Shown here in pieces: positions 15,476-24,456 of a DNA stretch of 64,000 nt (positions within the stretch are counted from its first letter, which is position 1; every line of letters begins with the position of its first letter). The notes below the pieces were generated by a model. It worked only from the letters and a program-made list of their open reading frames with translations. It had not been told where the DNA came from and made no database searches. A program made the position numbers and the translations under genes. The DNA comes from Streptomyces lasiicapitis. GTDB lineage: Bacteria; Actinomycetota; Actinomycetes; Streptomycetales; Streptomycetaceae. The stretch is taken from the NCBI RefSeq assembly GCF_014646335.1, contig NZ_BMNG01000001.1, forward strand, positions 280,577 to 344,576. The letters are read 5' to 3'.

Positions 15476-15592
15476 GTGTGCTTCTCCTAGGAAAGACGTT
15501 CAGGTTCAGCGAGACTTTAGATGGCCTGTGAGGGTGCTATGCGCGCAGGTGACCGGACGTGACGTTGGCCACCGGCGGCGGTGCGGCGCGGG

Positions 15593-18500
15593 TCACTCCA
15601 CGACCTGGCGGCCCTCCGCGCGGGCGCTGCACGACGCGCGGAACGCGCAGTGTGTGCAGTGCTGGCCCGTCGCCGGGGTGAAGCGTTCGTCGAGGACCTT
15701 GCCCGCGGCCGTGGCGAGGAGGTCGCCGATCCACTCGCCGGACAGCGGCTCCTGGGCCTGGACCTTGGGCAGCGCCTCACCGCCGTCCTTCTTGGCGGCG
15801 CCCTGGCGCAGCTGGACCAGTTCGGCGCCGCCCGCGTCGGGGCGTACGCCGTCGAAGAGGTCGTCGGCGGCGCCCTCGCGCACCGCGAGCTGGTAGACGG
15901 CCAGCTGGGGGTGGCGGGCGACGTCGGCGGAGGTCGGGGCCTGCTTGCCGGTCTTGAAGTCGACTACGTAGGCGCGGCCTTCGCCGTCCCGCTCGACGCG
16001 GTCCATGGAACCGCGTACGCGCACTTCGTAGGGGCCCGCTTCGAGCGTCACGTCGAAGGCGTGCTCACTGGCGACCGGGGTGCGGCCCGCGTGGGCGCCG
16101 CTGACGTGCCACTGGAGGAAGCGTTCGAGCGCGACGCGCGCGTGCTCCTTCTCCTGGTCCGACTTCCAGGGGGCGTCGAAGGCGAGGGCGTCCCAGACGG
16201 AGTCGAGGCGCTCCATGAGGACGTCGAGGTCGGCGGGCGTGCGTCCGGAGGCGACCTCGTCGGCGAGCACGTGCACGACGTTGCCGAAGCCCTGCGCGGC
16301 CGTCGCGGGGGCGTCGGCCTTCACCTCGCGGCCCAGGAACCACTGCAGGGCGCAGGTGTTGGCGAGCTGGTCGAGCGCGCTTCCGGAGAGGACGACCGGC
16401 TTGTCGCGGTCCCTCAGGGGCACCGCGCTGGCCGTCGGCTCGTACATGCCCCACCAGCGGTGCGGGTGCGCGGACGGGACCAGCGGGCGCCCGTCGGCGT
16501 CGCCGAGCGCGGCCAGGCGGGCCAGGCGCTGGGCGGCGGCCTCGCGCAGGGCGTCCGAGACGTGCGGGTCGACAGTGGTGGCGCGCAGCTCCGCGACGAG
16601 CGCGGAGACCGACAGCGGGCGGCGCGGGCGGCCGGTCACGTCCTTCGGCTCGACGCCGAGTTCGGTGAGGAAGCGGGAGGGCTGGTCGCCGTCGTCGGCG
16701 GGCGCCTTCACGGCCGTCACGACGAGGCGTTCCCGCGCGCGCGTGGCGGCCACGTAGAACAACCTGCGCTCTTCGGAGAGGAGTGCTCCGGGGGTCAGCG
16801 GCTCGGCGATGCCGTCGCGTCCGATGCGGTCCGCCTCCAGGAGGGAGCCGCGGCGGCGCAGGTCCGGCCAGAGGCCCTCCTGGACGCCGGCGACCACCAC
16901 GAGCCGCCATTCGAGGCCCTTGGAGCGGTGTGCCGTCATCAGGCGTACGGCGTCGGGGCGCACGGCGCGGCGCGTGAGCGTGTCCGCGGCGATGTCCTGC
17001 GCCTCGATCTCGTCGAGGAAGTTGAGGGAGCCGCGCCCGCCGGTGCGCTCCTCCGCGCGGGCCGCGGTGGCGAACAGGGCGCAGACCGCGTCGAGGTCGC
17101 GGTCCGCGTTGCGGCCCGCCGCGCCGCCGCGCCGCGCGGTGCGCTCCAGGCGGCGCGGCCACGGCGTGCCGGCCCACAGGTCCCACAGCGCCTGCTCGGC
17201 TGTGCCGCCGTCCGCGAGGCGCTTCCTGGCCCGGCTGAGCAGCTCGCCGAGGCGCTGGGCGCCCTTCGCGTACGAGGGGTCGTGCGCGGTGAGCCGCTCG
17301 GGCTCGGCGAGCGCGCGGGCCAGCAACTCGTCGGAGGGCGGCGGCAGATGGTTGCCCCCGGCCCGCTCCTCCTCGCGCAGCGCCCGGCCGAGGCGGCGCA
17401 GGTCGGCGGCGTCCATGCTTGCGAGGGGCGAGGTGAGGAGGGTCAGGGCGGTCTCGGTGTCGAGCCAGGCGGGGGTGGTGGGCGCGGCTTCTGCCTCATC
17501 CGGCTCGTCCGATTCCCCCGGCTCACCCGGCTCACCCGGCTCGTCCGACTCCCCCGGCTCGCCCAGCTCCTCAGGCTCGTCCGACTCGTTCAGCTCACCC
17601 GCGTCGCCCGGCTCGCCCAGCTCACTCGACACACCTGACTCGCCCGGCCCACCCGGAGCCCCCGACTCCCCCGGCCCCACGTTCTCCCCCGACTCCGCCC
17701 GAGCCACCGCCCGAAGTGCCGTCAGCAACGCCGTCACCGCCGGCTCGTGGCGCAGGGGGATGTCGTCGCCGTCTATGTCCAGGGGGACGCCCGCCGCGGT
17801 GAGGCTGCGGCGGACGGACGGGATGGTGCGGGTGCCCGCGCGGACGAGGACGGCCATCTCGCTCCAGGGGATGCCGTCCTCCAGGTGGGCGCGGCGCAGG
17901 ATGTCCGCGATGTTGTCGAGCTCCGTACCGGCCGTGGGGTACGTACGGACGTCGACGCGGCCGCCGTCCCTGGCGGCCGTCAACTCCCGGTGGGCGCGCA
18001 CCTTCTCCGCGGGCAGCCGGGTGAGCGGCATGCGCGTGGTGAGCAGGCGGGTGGCCGCGAGGAGTCGCGCCCCGGACCGCCGGGACGTCGTCAGGACCTC
18101 GACCGGCGCGGGCGTGCCGTCCGCGCGCGGGAAGTCGGCCGGGAACTGGAGGATGCCGTTCACGTCGGCGCCCCGGAAGGCGTAGATCGACTGATCGGGG
18201 TCTCCGAAGGCGACGAGATCGCGGCCGCCGCCCGCGAGCGCGTGCAGCAGGCGCACCTGTGAGGGGTCCGTGTCCTGGTACTCGTCGACGAACACCGCGT
18301 CGTACTGGGCCGCCAGCGCGCGGGCGACCTCGGGGCGGCGGGCGAGCAGCACCGCGCGGTGCACCAGCTCCGCGTAGTCGAGCACTCCCTGCATGTCGAG
18401 CACGTCGAGGTACTCGGCGAGGAACGCCGCCGCCGCGCCCCAGTCGGGGCGGCCGCCGCGCCGGGCGAAGGCGTCCAGGGCCGCCGGGCCGAGGCCCAGT

Positions 18501-19093
18501 TCGCGGCTGCGCGCGAGCACGGCGCGCACCTCGTCGGCGAAGCCGCGCGTGGTGAGGCAGGCGCGCAGCTCGTCCGGCCAGCGCACCCGCGCGAGGCCCT
18601 CCCGGGCGAGGTCGGTCTGGCCGGCGAGGAGCTCACGTACCGCCACGTCCTGCTCGGGTCCCGACAGCAGCCGGAGGGGTTCCACGAAGAGGTCTGCGTC
18701 CTGGTGGGCGCGGACGAGGGCGTAGCAGAACGAGTGGAACGTGGTGGCCTGCGGGGCGTCGGCGGCGCCTATGCGGTGCGCCATCCGGTCGCGCAGCTCG
18801 ACGGCGGCCCTGCGGCTGAACGTGAGCACAAGGACGCGCTCGGGATCGGTCCCCTTGGCCACCCGCGCGGCCACCGTCTCGACCAGGGTGGTGGTCTTGC
18901 CGGTGCCCGGACCTGCGAGAACGAGCATCGGACCGCCCGCGTGGTCAACCACGGCGCGCTGTCGTGCGTCCAGGTGAGGGGGATCCGCGAGGACCGGCGG
19001 GGTACGCACCAGTCGGTAGGCACCCGAGGTCCCCTGTCGTACCTGAGGGTGCGACGGGTGCCGGGCGTGCCGGGCGGATGAAGTGGAGCTCAC
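15593..19093 (-). CDS. adnA: AdnA-like UvrD-family helicase with C-terminal RecB-type nuclease
   Basis: The protein has 1166 residues from GTG 19093. Walker A AGPGTGKTTT is near 60, FVDEYQDTD near 268, GDPDQSIYAFRG near 300, and motif VI YVAATRARERLVV near 785. The nuclease has VDFKTGK near 1045 and QLAVYQLAV. Cysteines CALQW (~917) and CTHCAFRASC (~1147) match the four-cysteine iron-sulfur staple of AddB/AdnA-type nucleases. Residues ~465-532 are an insertion of Gly/Glu/Ser/Pro triplet repeats. It is the first gene of the adnA - lipoprotein - adnB - dipeptidase run. Together with AdnB it would resect DNA ends for recombination. Confidence 0.9.
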   Translation of the reverse strand: MSSTSSARHARHPSHPQVRQGTSGAYRLVRTPPVLADPPHLDARQRAVVDHAGGPMLVLAGPGTGKTTTLVETVAARVAKGTDPERVLVLTFSRRAAVELRDRMAHRIGAADAPQATTFHSFCYALVRAHQDADLFVEPLRLLSGPEQDVAVRELLAGQTDLAREGLARVRWPDELRACLTTRGFADEVRAVLARSRELGLGPAALDAFARRGGRPDWGAAAAFLAEYLDVLDMQGVLDYAELVHRAVLLARRPEVARALAAQYDAVFVDEYQDTDPSQVRLLHALAGGGRDLVAFGDPDQSIYAFRGADVNGILQFPADFPRADGTPAPVEVLTTSRRSGARLLAATRLLTTRMPLTRLPAEKVRAHRELTAARDGGRVDVRTYPTAGTELDNIADILRRAHLEDGIPWSEMAVLVRAGTRTIPSVRRSLTAAGVPLDIDGDDIPLRHEPAVTALLTALRAVARAESGENVGPGESGAPGGPGESGVSSELGEPGDAGELNESDEPEELGEPGESDEPGEPGEPGESDEPDEAEAAPTTPAWLDTETALTLLTSPLASMDAADLRRLGRALREEERAGGNHLPPPSDELLARALAEPERLTAHDPSYAKGAQRLGELLSRARKRLADGGTAEQALWDLWAGTPWPRRLERTARRGGAAGRNADRDLDAVCALFATAARAEERTGGRGSLNFLDEIEAQDIAADTLTRRAVRPDAVRLMTAHRSKGLEWRLVVVAGVQEGLWPDLRRRGSLLEADRIGRDGIAEPLTPGALLSEERRLFYVAATRARERLVVTAVKAPADDGDQPSRFLTELGVEPKDVTGRPRRPLSVSALVAELRATTVDPHVSDALREAAAQRLARLAALGDADGRPLVPSAHPHRWWGMYEPTASAVPLRDRDKPVVLSGSALDQLANTCALQWFLGREVKADAPATAAQGFGNVVHVLADEVASGRTPADLDVLMERLDSVWDALAFDAPWKSDQEKEHARVALERFLQWHVSGAHAGRTPVASEHAFDVTLEAGPYEVRVRGSMDRVERDGEGRAYVVDFKTGKQAPTSADVARHPQLAVYQLAVREGAADDLFDGVRPDAGGAELVQLRQGAAKKDGGEALPKVQAQEPLSGEWIGDLLATAAGKVLDERFTPATGQHCTHCAFRASCSARAEGRQVVE
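17497..17700 (-). repeat. low-complexity GES/GEP/DEP triplet repeats inside adnA
   Basis: The DNA is a run of near-repeated CCCGGCTC / CCGACTC units that encodes GESGEPGE- and DEPGEPG-like triplets for ~68 residues. It keeps the reading frame and falls between helicase motifs, so it is likely a flexible linker that can vary in length by slippage. Confidence 0.8.
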
Positions 19094-19262
19094 GTGGTTC
19101 GCCGGTCCTGGTGGGTGTACTGATCGAGGTGCGGCTGCGCGACAGCTGCGGGGTGAGTGTGAAATGCGTGCTGTCGACGCTACGCCAGCGGATACGCGGG
19201 ACGGGGGGCTTCCCCCGTACGGGCCACCGGTCCGCCGCGGGTCCCGCGCATGGCGGAAGCTG

Positions 19263-19658
19263 TCAGGTGTGAGCCTCCGGAGTCACGTCCGCCGAGCCGC
19301 CGTCCCAGCGCGCCCTGCGCATGTCCAGGCGCGGCATGCTCCGCTCGGCCGTGCGGCCCACCTCCCGCAACGGGGTGCCCTCCGCGCGGTAGGCCTCCAG
19401 GGCGCGCAGTTCGTGGCCGGGCAGCAGCACGCCGTCCGAGCGCACCACGCGCCACCACGGCACCGCGCCTCCGTAGAGCGCCATCACGCGGCCGACCTGG
19501 CGCGGCCCGCCCTCCTCCAACCACTCCGCGACATCCCCGTACGTCATCACGCGGCCCGGAGGGATTCGTTCCGCCACGTCCAGGACGCGCTCGGCGTATT
19601 CCGGGTACTCCGGGACGTCCGCCGGCAACTCCGATTTCGGTCGGCTCTCCTCGCTCAT
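19263..19658 (-). CDS. alkyltransferase-like protein (ATL; MGMT-fold, no acceptor cysteine)
   Basis: The protein has 131 residues. It has the MGMT DNA-binding domain: RIPPGRVMTYGDVAEWL near 34 and the arginine-finger helix GPRQVGRVMALYGG near 55. The active site that is PCHRV in true methyltransferases reads PWWRVV here, so the alkyl-accepting cysteine is replaced by Trp. ATL proteins bind O6-alkylguanine and hand the lesion to nucleotide excision repair. ATG 19658 has AGGA 8 nt upstream; ATG 19667 is an alternative. It is next to AdnA, as Rv3204 is to adnAB in M. tuberculosis. Confidence 0.9.
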   Translation of the reverse strand: MSEESRPKSELPADVPEYPEYAERVLDVAERIPPGRVMTYGDVAEWLEEGGPRQVGRVMALYGGAVPWWRVVRSDGVLLPGHELRALEAYRAEGTPLREVGRTAERSMPRLDMRRARWDGGSADVTPEAHT

Positions 19659-19831
19659 CCGGACCATCCTGCCGCATGGCACCGACACGGTGACGGCCGC
19701 GCGACAGAGCGTGCGACAGCGCAGGCAACAGGGGCCGAAGTGGCAAATCGTGACCGTTTCGCGCCCCCGGATTGCCCCCTGATGCCCCCCGTTGTCAGCG
19801 GGGCATGCCACCATCATGCGGGCGGTGACTG

Positions 19832-22795
19832 GTGATACGAGATCAAGAAGAGGCGACGGAGCAGCAGGGCGTGCAACCCGACAAGACGGCCGGCACCCCT
19901 GCGGACGCGGCACGCCCGGACACCGGTGAGCACGTCCACCCCGCCGCGGACGACCTCGACCACCACCTCCCCGACTGCGCAGACGACGACGCGCACTCCG
20001 AGCGCGTGGAGGGCGACGAACCCCTCCTCCCCGCGCGCGTGCACCGACCCTCCGACCTCATGCGGCTGCTCGTCGGCATCCTGGCGATCGCCGCGCTGCT
20101 CCTGATCTCCGCGTTCGCGCACGGCACGACGTCGGGCCTGGAGCAGGACATCAACGCGGGCACGGGCGAGCCCCCGGACCTGCTGATGAAGCTGGCCGGG
20201 CTCACCGCGAGCATCGGCGTGCTGCTGGTCCCCGTGGCGTTCGCCATCGAGCGCCTGATCAAGCGGGACGGGCTGCGCATCGCCGACGGCGTCCTCGCGG
20301 CCGTCCTCGCGCACGGCGTGACGCTGGCCACCGACCTGTGGGTGGCGAAGGCCGCCCCGGAGTCCATCCAGGACGCGCTCACCCAGCCCTCCCCGGGGGG
20401 CCTCAACTCCCTCACGGACCCGGTGCACGGCTACCTCGCGCCGGTCATCGCGTACATGACCGCCGTGGGCATGTCCCGCAGACCCCGCTGGCGCGTCGTC
20501 CTGCTCGTGGTGCTGCTGCTCGAAGCCTTCACGATGCTGGTCTCGGGCAACACGACACCGTTCTCGATCATCCTGACGGTGCTCATCGGCTGGACCGTGG
20601 CCTACGGCACGCTGTACGCGGTCGGCTCGCCCAACGTGCAGCCCACCGGGCAGACGCTGCTGGCGGGCCTCAGGCACGTCGGCTTCCGCCCGGTGAGCGC
20701 GGCCCGCGAGGAGTCCGGCGAGGCCTCCGACCAGGACAACCGCGGCAGACGCTACTTCGTGACGCTGGAGGAAGGACCACCCCTGGACGTCACGGTCATC
20801 GACCGCGAACAGCAGGCGCAGGGCTTCTTCTACCGCGTGTGGCGCCGTCTCACGCTGCGCGGCATCACCCAGCGCCGCAGCCTCCAGTCGCTGCGCCAGG
20901 CCCTGGAGCAGGAGGCCCTGCTCGCGTACGCGGCCATCGCGGCGGGCGCCAACGCGCCCAAGCTGATCGCCACCTCCGAGCTGGGCCCGGACGCCGTGAT
21001 CCTCGTGTACGAGCACACGGGCGGCCGCTCCCTGGACTCGCTGCCGGACACGGCCCTCACCGACGACCTCATGCGCGGCACCTGGCGCCAGGTCAAGGCG
21101 CTCCAGTCGCGCCGCATCGCGCACCGCAGGCTGGCCGGTGACGCCATCCTGGTGGATCGTTCCGGCACGGTGATCCTGACCGATCTGCGCGGCGGCGAGA
21201 TCGCGGCCGGCGACCTGGTCCTGCGCATGGACATCGCCCAGCTCCTGACGGCGTTCGGGCTGCGCGTGGGTGCCGAGCGCGCGGTCGCCACGGCCGTCGA
21301 CGTCCTCGGCCCGGACGCCGTCGCGGACTGTATGCCGCTGCTCCAGCCGATCGCCCTGACCCGCTCCACGCGCGGGACGCTGCGCAAGCGGGCCCGTGAG
21401 CGTGCCCAGCGGGAGCGCGACGCCGTCCTCGAAGCCTCACGCAGGACGAAGCTCGCGCGCGCGCAGGCCGAGGCGGAGGCGGCGGGCGAGGAGCCCGCCG
21501 GGACCGTGGCGGCCGCCACGGACGGCCTCGACCAGACGGCCACCGACAGTCCGGACCTGGCCACCGCAGGCAAGCCGGACCAGACCGCCGCGGACGAGCC
21601 GGACCTGGCCACTGCGGACAAGCCGGACTTGGCCGCCGCCGGGAACCCGGATCAGGCCACCCCGCGCAAACCCGTCCTCGCCGCCTCCCAGAAGTCGGAA
21701 GCGGCCACCGCCCGCAAGTCCCTGCGCGCGGAGAAGCAGGCCGAGAAGCAGGCCATAGACGAAGCTCTGGAGCAGGCCCGCGAGGAGGACCTGCTCACAC
21801 AGATCCGCCACCAGGTGCTCCTGATCCGGCCCACGGCCCCCGTGGAACCGGCGCAGCTGGAGCGGATCAGGCCGCGCACGCTGATCAGCTTCATCGCCGG
21901 CGCCTTCGGCGCGTACTTCCTGCTGTCGCAGCTCACGCACGTCGACTTCGGCACCATCTTCGGAGAGGCCGAGTGGGGCTGGGTCGCCGCGGCCATGGCG
22001 TTCTCGGCGCTGAGCTACTTCGCCGCGGCGATGAGCCTGCTCGGCTTCGTGCCGGAGCGGGTGCCGTTCCTGCGGGCCGTGTCCGCGCAGGTCGCCGGGT
22101 CGTTCGTGAAGATGGTGGCGCCCGCGGCGGTGGGCGGTGTCGCACTGAACACCCGCTTCCTCCAGCGCTCGGGCGTGCGCTCCGGGCTCGCGGTGGCGAG
22201 CGTCGGCGCCTCCCAGCTCTTCGGCCTCGGCTCGCACATCCTGCTCCTTCTGGTGTTCGGGTACGTCACGGGTACGCAGAAGACGCCGACCCTGACGCCG
22301 TCGAGGACGGTCATCGCGGGCCTGCTGACGGTCGCGGTCCTCGTGCTCGTGGTGACCGCCATCCCGTTCCTGCGGAAGTTCGTCGTCACGCGCGTGCGGT
22401 CGCTGTTCGCCGGTGTCGTACCGCGCATGCTCGACGTCCTGCAGCGCCCGCAGAAGCTGCTCACCGGCATCGGCGGCATGCTGCTCCTGACGTTCCTGTT
22501 CGTGCTGTGCCTGGACGCCTCGGTGCGGGCCTTCGCGAGCGAGGAGATGGGCACGCTGAGCCTGGCCAGCGTGGCCGTGGTCTTCCTCGCGGGCAACGCG
22601 CTCGGCTCGGCGGCCCCCACGCCGGGCGGCATCGGCGCGGTGGAGGCGACGCTGACGCTCGGCCTGATCGCGGTGGGCGTACCGAAGGACGTGGCGGCGC
22701 CCGCGGTGCTGCTCTACCGGCTGCTCACGCTGTGGCTGCCGGTGCTCCCCGGATGGCTGTTCTTCAACCACCTCACCCGTAAGGGGCTGTTGTAG
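19832..22795 (+). CDS. large membrane protein: kinase-like domain plus LPG-synthase/flippase-like TM domain
   Basis: The protein has 987 residues. An acidic N-terminus is followed by an N-terminal set of membrane helices (residues ~75-265), a soluble domain ~300-500 resembling a degenerate protein kinase (AHRRLAGDAILVDRSGTVILTDLRGG near 430-455 looks like catalytic loop plus DFG-like turn, with the usual Asp changed), an 8-residue-repeat linker ~570-630, and a C-terminal TIGR00374/UPF0104-type transmembrane region (~690-985) as found in MprF and lipid flippases. It may move or modify lipids or lipid-linked precursors. GTG 19832 lacks a clear ribosome site, so the exact start is uncertain. Confidence 0.8.
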   Translation: MIRDQEEATEQQGVQPDKTAGTPADAARPDTGEHVHPAADDLDHHLPDCADDDAHSERVEGDEPLLPARVHRPSDLMRLLVGILAIAALLLISAFAHGTTSGLEQDINAGTGEPPDLLMKLAGLTASIGVLLVPVAFAIERLIKRDGLRIADGVLAAVLAHGVTLATDLWVAKAAPESIQDALTQPSPGGLNSLTDPVHGYLAPVIAYMTAVGMSRRPRWRVVLLVVLLLEAFTMLVSGNTTPFSIILTVLIGWTVAYGTLYAVGSPNVQPTGQTLLAGLRHVGFRPVSAAREESGEASDQDNRGRRYFVTLEEGPPLDVTVIDREQQAQGFFYRVWRRLTLRGITQRRSLQSLRQALEQEALLAYAAIAAGANAPKLIATSELGPDAVILVYEHTGGRSLDSLPDTALTDDLMRGTWRQVKALQSRRIAHRRLAGDAILVDRSGTVILTDLRGGEIAAGDLVLRMDIAQLLTAFGLRVGAERAVATAVDVLGPDAVADCMPLLQPIALTRSTRGTLRKRARERAQRERDAVLEASRRTKLARAQAEAEAAGEEPAGTVAAATDGLDQTATDSPDLATAGKPDQTAADEPDLATADKPDLAAAGNPDQATPRKPVLAASQKSEAATARKSLRAEKQAEKQAIDEALEQAREEDLLTQIRHQVLLIRPTAPVEPAQLERIRPRTLISFIAGAFGAYFLLSQLTHVDFGTIFGEAEWGWVAAAMAFSALSYFAAAMSLLGFVPERVPFLRAVSAQVAGSFVKMVAPAAVGGVALNTRFLQRSGVRSGLAVASVGASQLFGLGSHILLLLVFGYVTGTQKTPTLTPSRTVIAGLLTVAVLVLVVTAIPFLRKFVVTRVRSLFAGVVPRMLDVLQRPQKLLTGIGGMLLLTFLFVLCLDASVRAFASEEMGTLSLASVAVVFLAGNALGSAAPTPGGIGAVEATLTLGLIAVGVPKDVAAPAVLLYRLLTLWLPVLPGWLFFNHLTRKGLL
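21548..21715 (+). repeat. 24-bp tandem repeats coding an octapeptide linker
   Basis: About seven degenerate 24-bp units encode PDLATAD-, PDQTAAD- and PDLAAAG-type octapeptides between the kinase-like and flippase-like domains. The linker becomes lysine-rich at its end. Confidence 0.75.
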
Positions 22796-22830
22796 GGGCG
22801 CCTTGACGGACTCGCCCGCAGGATGGAGCC

Positions 22831-24381
22831 ATGCCCAAGCTCCCGCCGCGCGCCAAGGCCCTGTCCGCCACCGCCGTCCTGCTGACCGCCGCGCTCGCGG
22901 CGTGCGGGGACTCCGGCTCCGACTCCTCGGACGGGGCGTCGCCGGACCAGAAGCTGAGCTGGCGGGACTGCCCGGCCCCGTCCGCGGCGGAGGGCGGCGG
23001 CACGGCGCCCTCGCCGCTGCCCGGCGGCGCCGAGTGGCAGTGCGCCACCATGAAGGCGCCGCTCGACTGGGACGAGCCCAAGGGCGACACGGTGGACATC
23101 GCGCTGATCCGCGCCAAGGCGAGCGGCAACGAGAACAAGCGCGTCGGGTCCCTCATCTTCAACTTCGGCGGCCCCGGCGGCTCGGGCATCACCACGCTGC
23201 CCGCCTTCGGCTCGGACTACGCGAAGCTGCGCACCCGCTACGACCTGGTGAGCTTCGACCCGCGCGGCGTCGGCCGCAGCGCGGGCGTCAAGTGCGAGGA
23301 CGCCGAGCAGCTCGACGCGTACTACCAGCAGGACGCTACGCCCGACGACGACGCCGAGCGGACCGAGCTCATCGACAACGTGAAGAAGTTCAACGGCGAG
23401 TGCGAGAAGAACTCCAAGAAGGTGCTCCCCCATGTGCGCACCACGGACGCGGCCCGTGACATGGATCTGATGCGCCAGGTGCTCGGAGACGACAAGTTGT
23501 ACTACTTCGGCATCTCCTACGGCACCGAACTCGGCGGCGTGTACGCCCACTTGTTCCCCAAGAAGGTGGGCCGCGCGGTCTTCGACGCGGTCGTCGACCC
23601 CACCCAGACGCCCGAGGAGGGCTCCCTGGGGCAGGCCGAGGGCTTCCAGCTCGCGCTCGACAACTTCGCCAAGGACTGCACCTCGCAGGAGGAGGACTGC
23701 CCCGTCGGTGACAGCGAGCAGGACGTCAAGGACCGTATCGCGGGGCTCCTGAAGGACCTCGACAAGAAGCCGCTGCCCGCGCTGCCGCCGCGCGAGCTGA
23801 CGCAGACCGCGGCGACGAACGGCATCGCGCAGGCCCTGTACTCCAAGGACTTCTGGCCCTACCTCACCCAGGGCCTCGAAGACGCCTACGACGGCAACGG
23901 CAAGATCCTCATGGTCCTGTCCGACTCGATGAACGGACGCAACGAGGACGGCGAGTACAGCAACATCCAGGCGGCCAACGTCGCCATCAACTGCGCCGAC
24001 GACAAGCCGCGTTACACGGCCGACGACGTCGAGGCGAAGCTGCCCGAGTTCCGCGAGGCCTCGCCGCTGTTCGGCGACTATCTCGCGTGGGGCATGGTCA
24101 ACTGCACCGACTGGGCGGTCGACGGCCAGGCGGACCACCCGGACGTGAGCGCCGCGGGCGCCGCGCCCGTCCTCGTCATCGGCAACACCGGCGACCCGGC
24201 CACGCCGTACGAGGGCGCGCGCAAGATGGTGGACGCCCTCGGCAAGGGCGTCGGCGTCGAGCTGACGTACAAGGGCCAGGGGCACGGGGCGTACGACAGC
24301 AAGAACAAGTGTGTGCGCGGTGCCGTGGACGGCTATCTGCTGAACGGCACGGTGCCCAAGGCGAACACCATCTGCTCCTGA
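22831..24381 (+). CDS. secreted lipoprotein peptidase of the tripeptidyl-aminopeptidase/SlpD type (S33)
   Basis: The protein has 516 residues with a lipoprotein signal peptide and lipobox LAAC (~22-25). Its alpha/beta-hydrolase core shows the oxyanion segment NFGGPGGSG near 112, the nucleophile elbow GISYGTELGG near 228, acid NTGDPATPYEGARKM near 450 and histidine GQGHGAY near 483. The TAP-type C-terminal domain covers the last two. Such enzymes release short peptides from protein N-termini outside the cell. The next gene is a close paralogue in the same direction, so this is a tandem duplication. The start at 22831 is the first ATG before the signal peptide. Confidence 0.92.
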   Translation: MPKLPPRAKALSATAVLLTAALAACGDSGSDSSDGASPDQKLSWRDCPAPSAAEGGGTAPSPLPGGAEWQCATMKAPLDWDEPKGDTVDIALIRAKASGNENKRVGSLIFNFGGPGGSGITTLPAFGSDYAKLRTRYDLVSFDPRGVGRSAGVKCEDAEQLDAYYQQDATPDDDAERTELIDNVKKFNGECEKNSKKVLPHVRTTDAARDMDLMRQVLGDDKLYYFGISYGTELGGVYAHLFPKKVGRAVFDAVVDPTQTPEEGSLGQAEGFQLALDNFAKDCTSQEEDCPVGDSEQDVKDRIAGLLKDLDKKPLPALPPRELTQTAATNGIAQALYSKDFWPYLTQGLEDAYDGNGKILMVLSDSMNGRNEDGEYSNIQAANVAINCADDKPRYTADDVEAKLPEFREASPLFGDYLAWGMVNCTDWAVDGQADHPDVSAAGAAPVLVIGNTGDPATPYEGARKMVDALGKGVGVELTYKGQGHGAYDSKNKCVRGAVDGYLLNGTVPKANTICS

Positions 24382-24456
24382 TCGGACGCCCGCCGACGGG
24401 CCTTGTCAGTGGCCCTGCCTACTATGGCCTGACTGTCTTCCGAGGGGGGAAGCGTC

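Noticed and set aside
19667..19913. Upstream extension of the ATL gene
   Set aside because: The extra residues are Cys/Arg/Pro-rich and unlike the family; AGGA lies correctly before ATG 19658.
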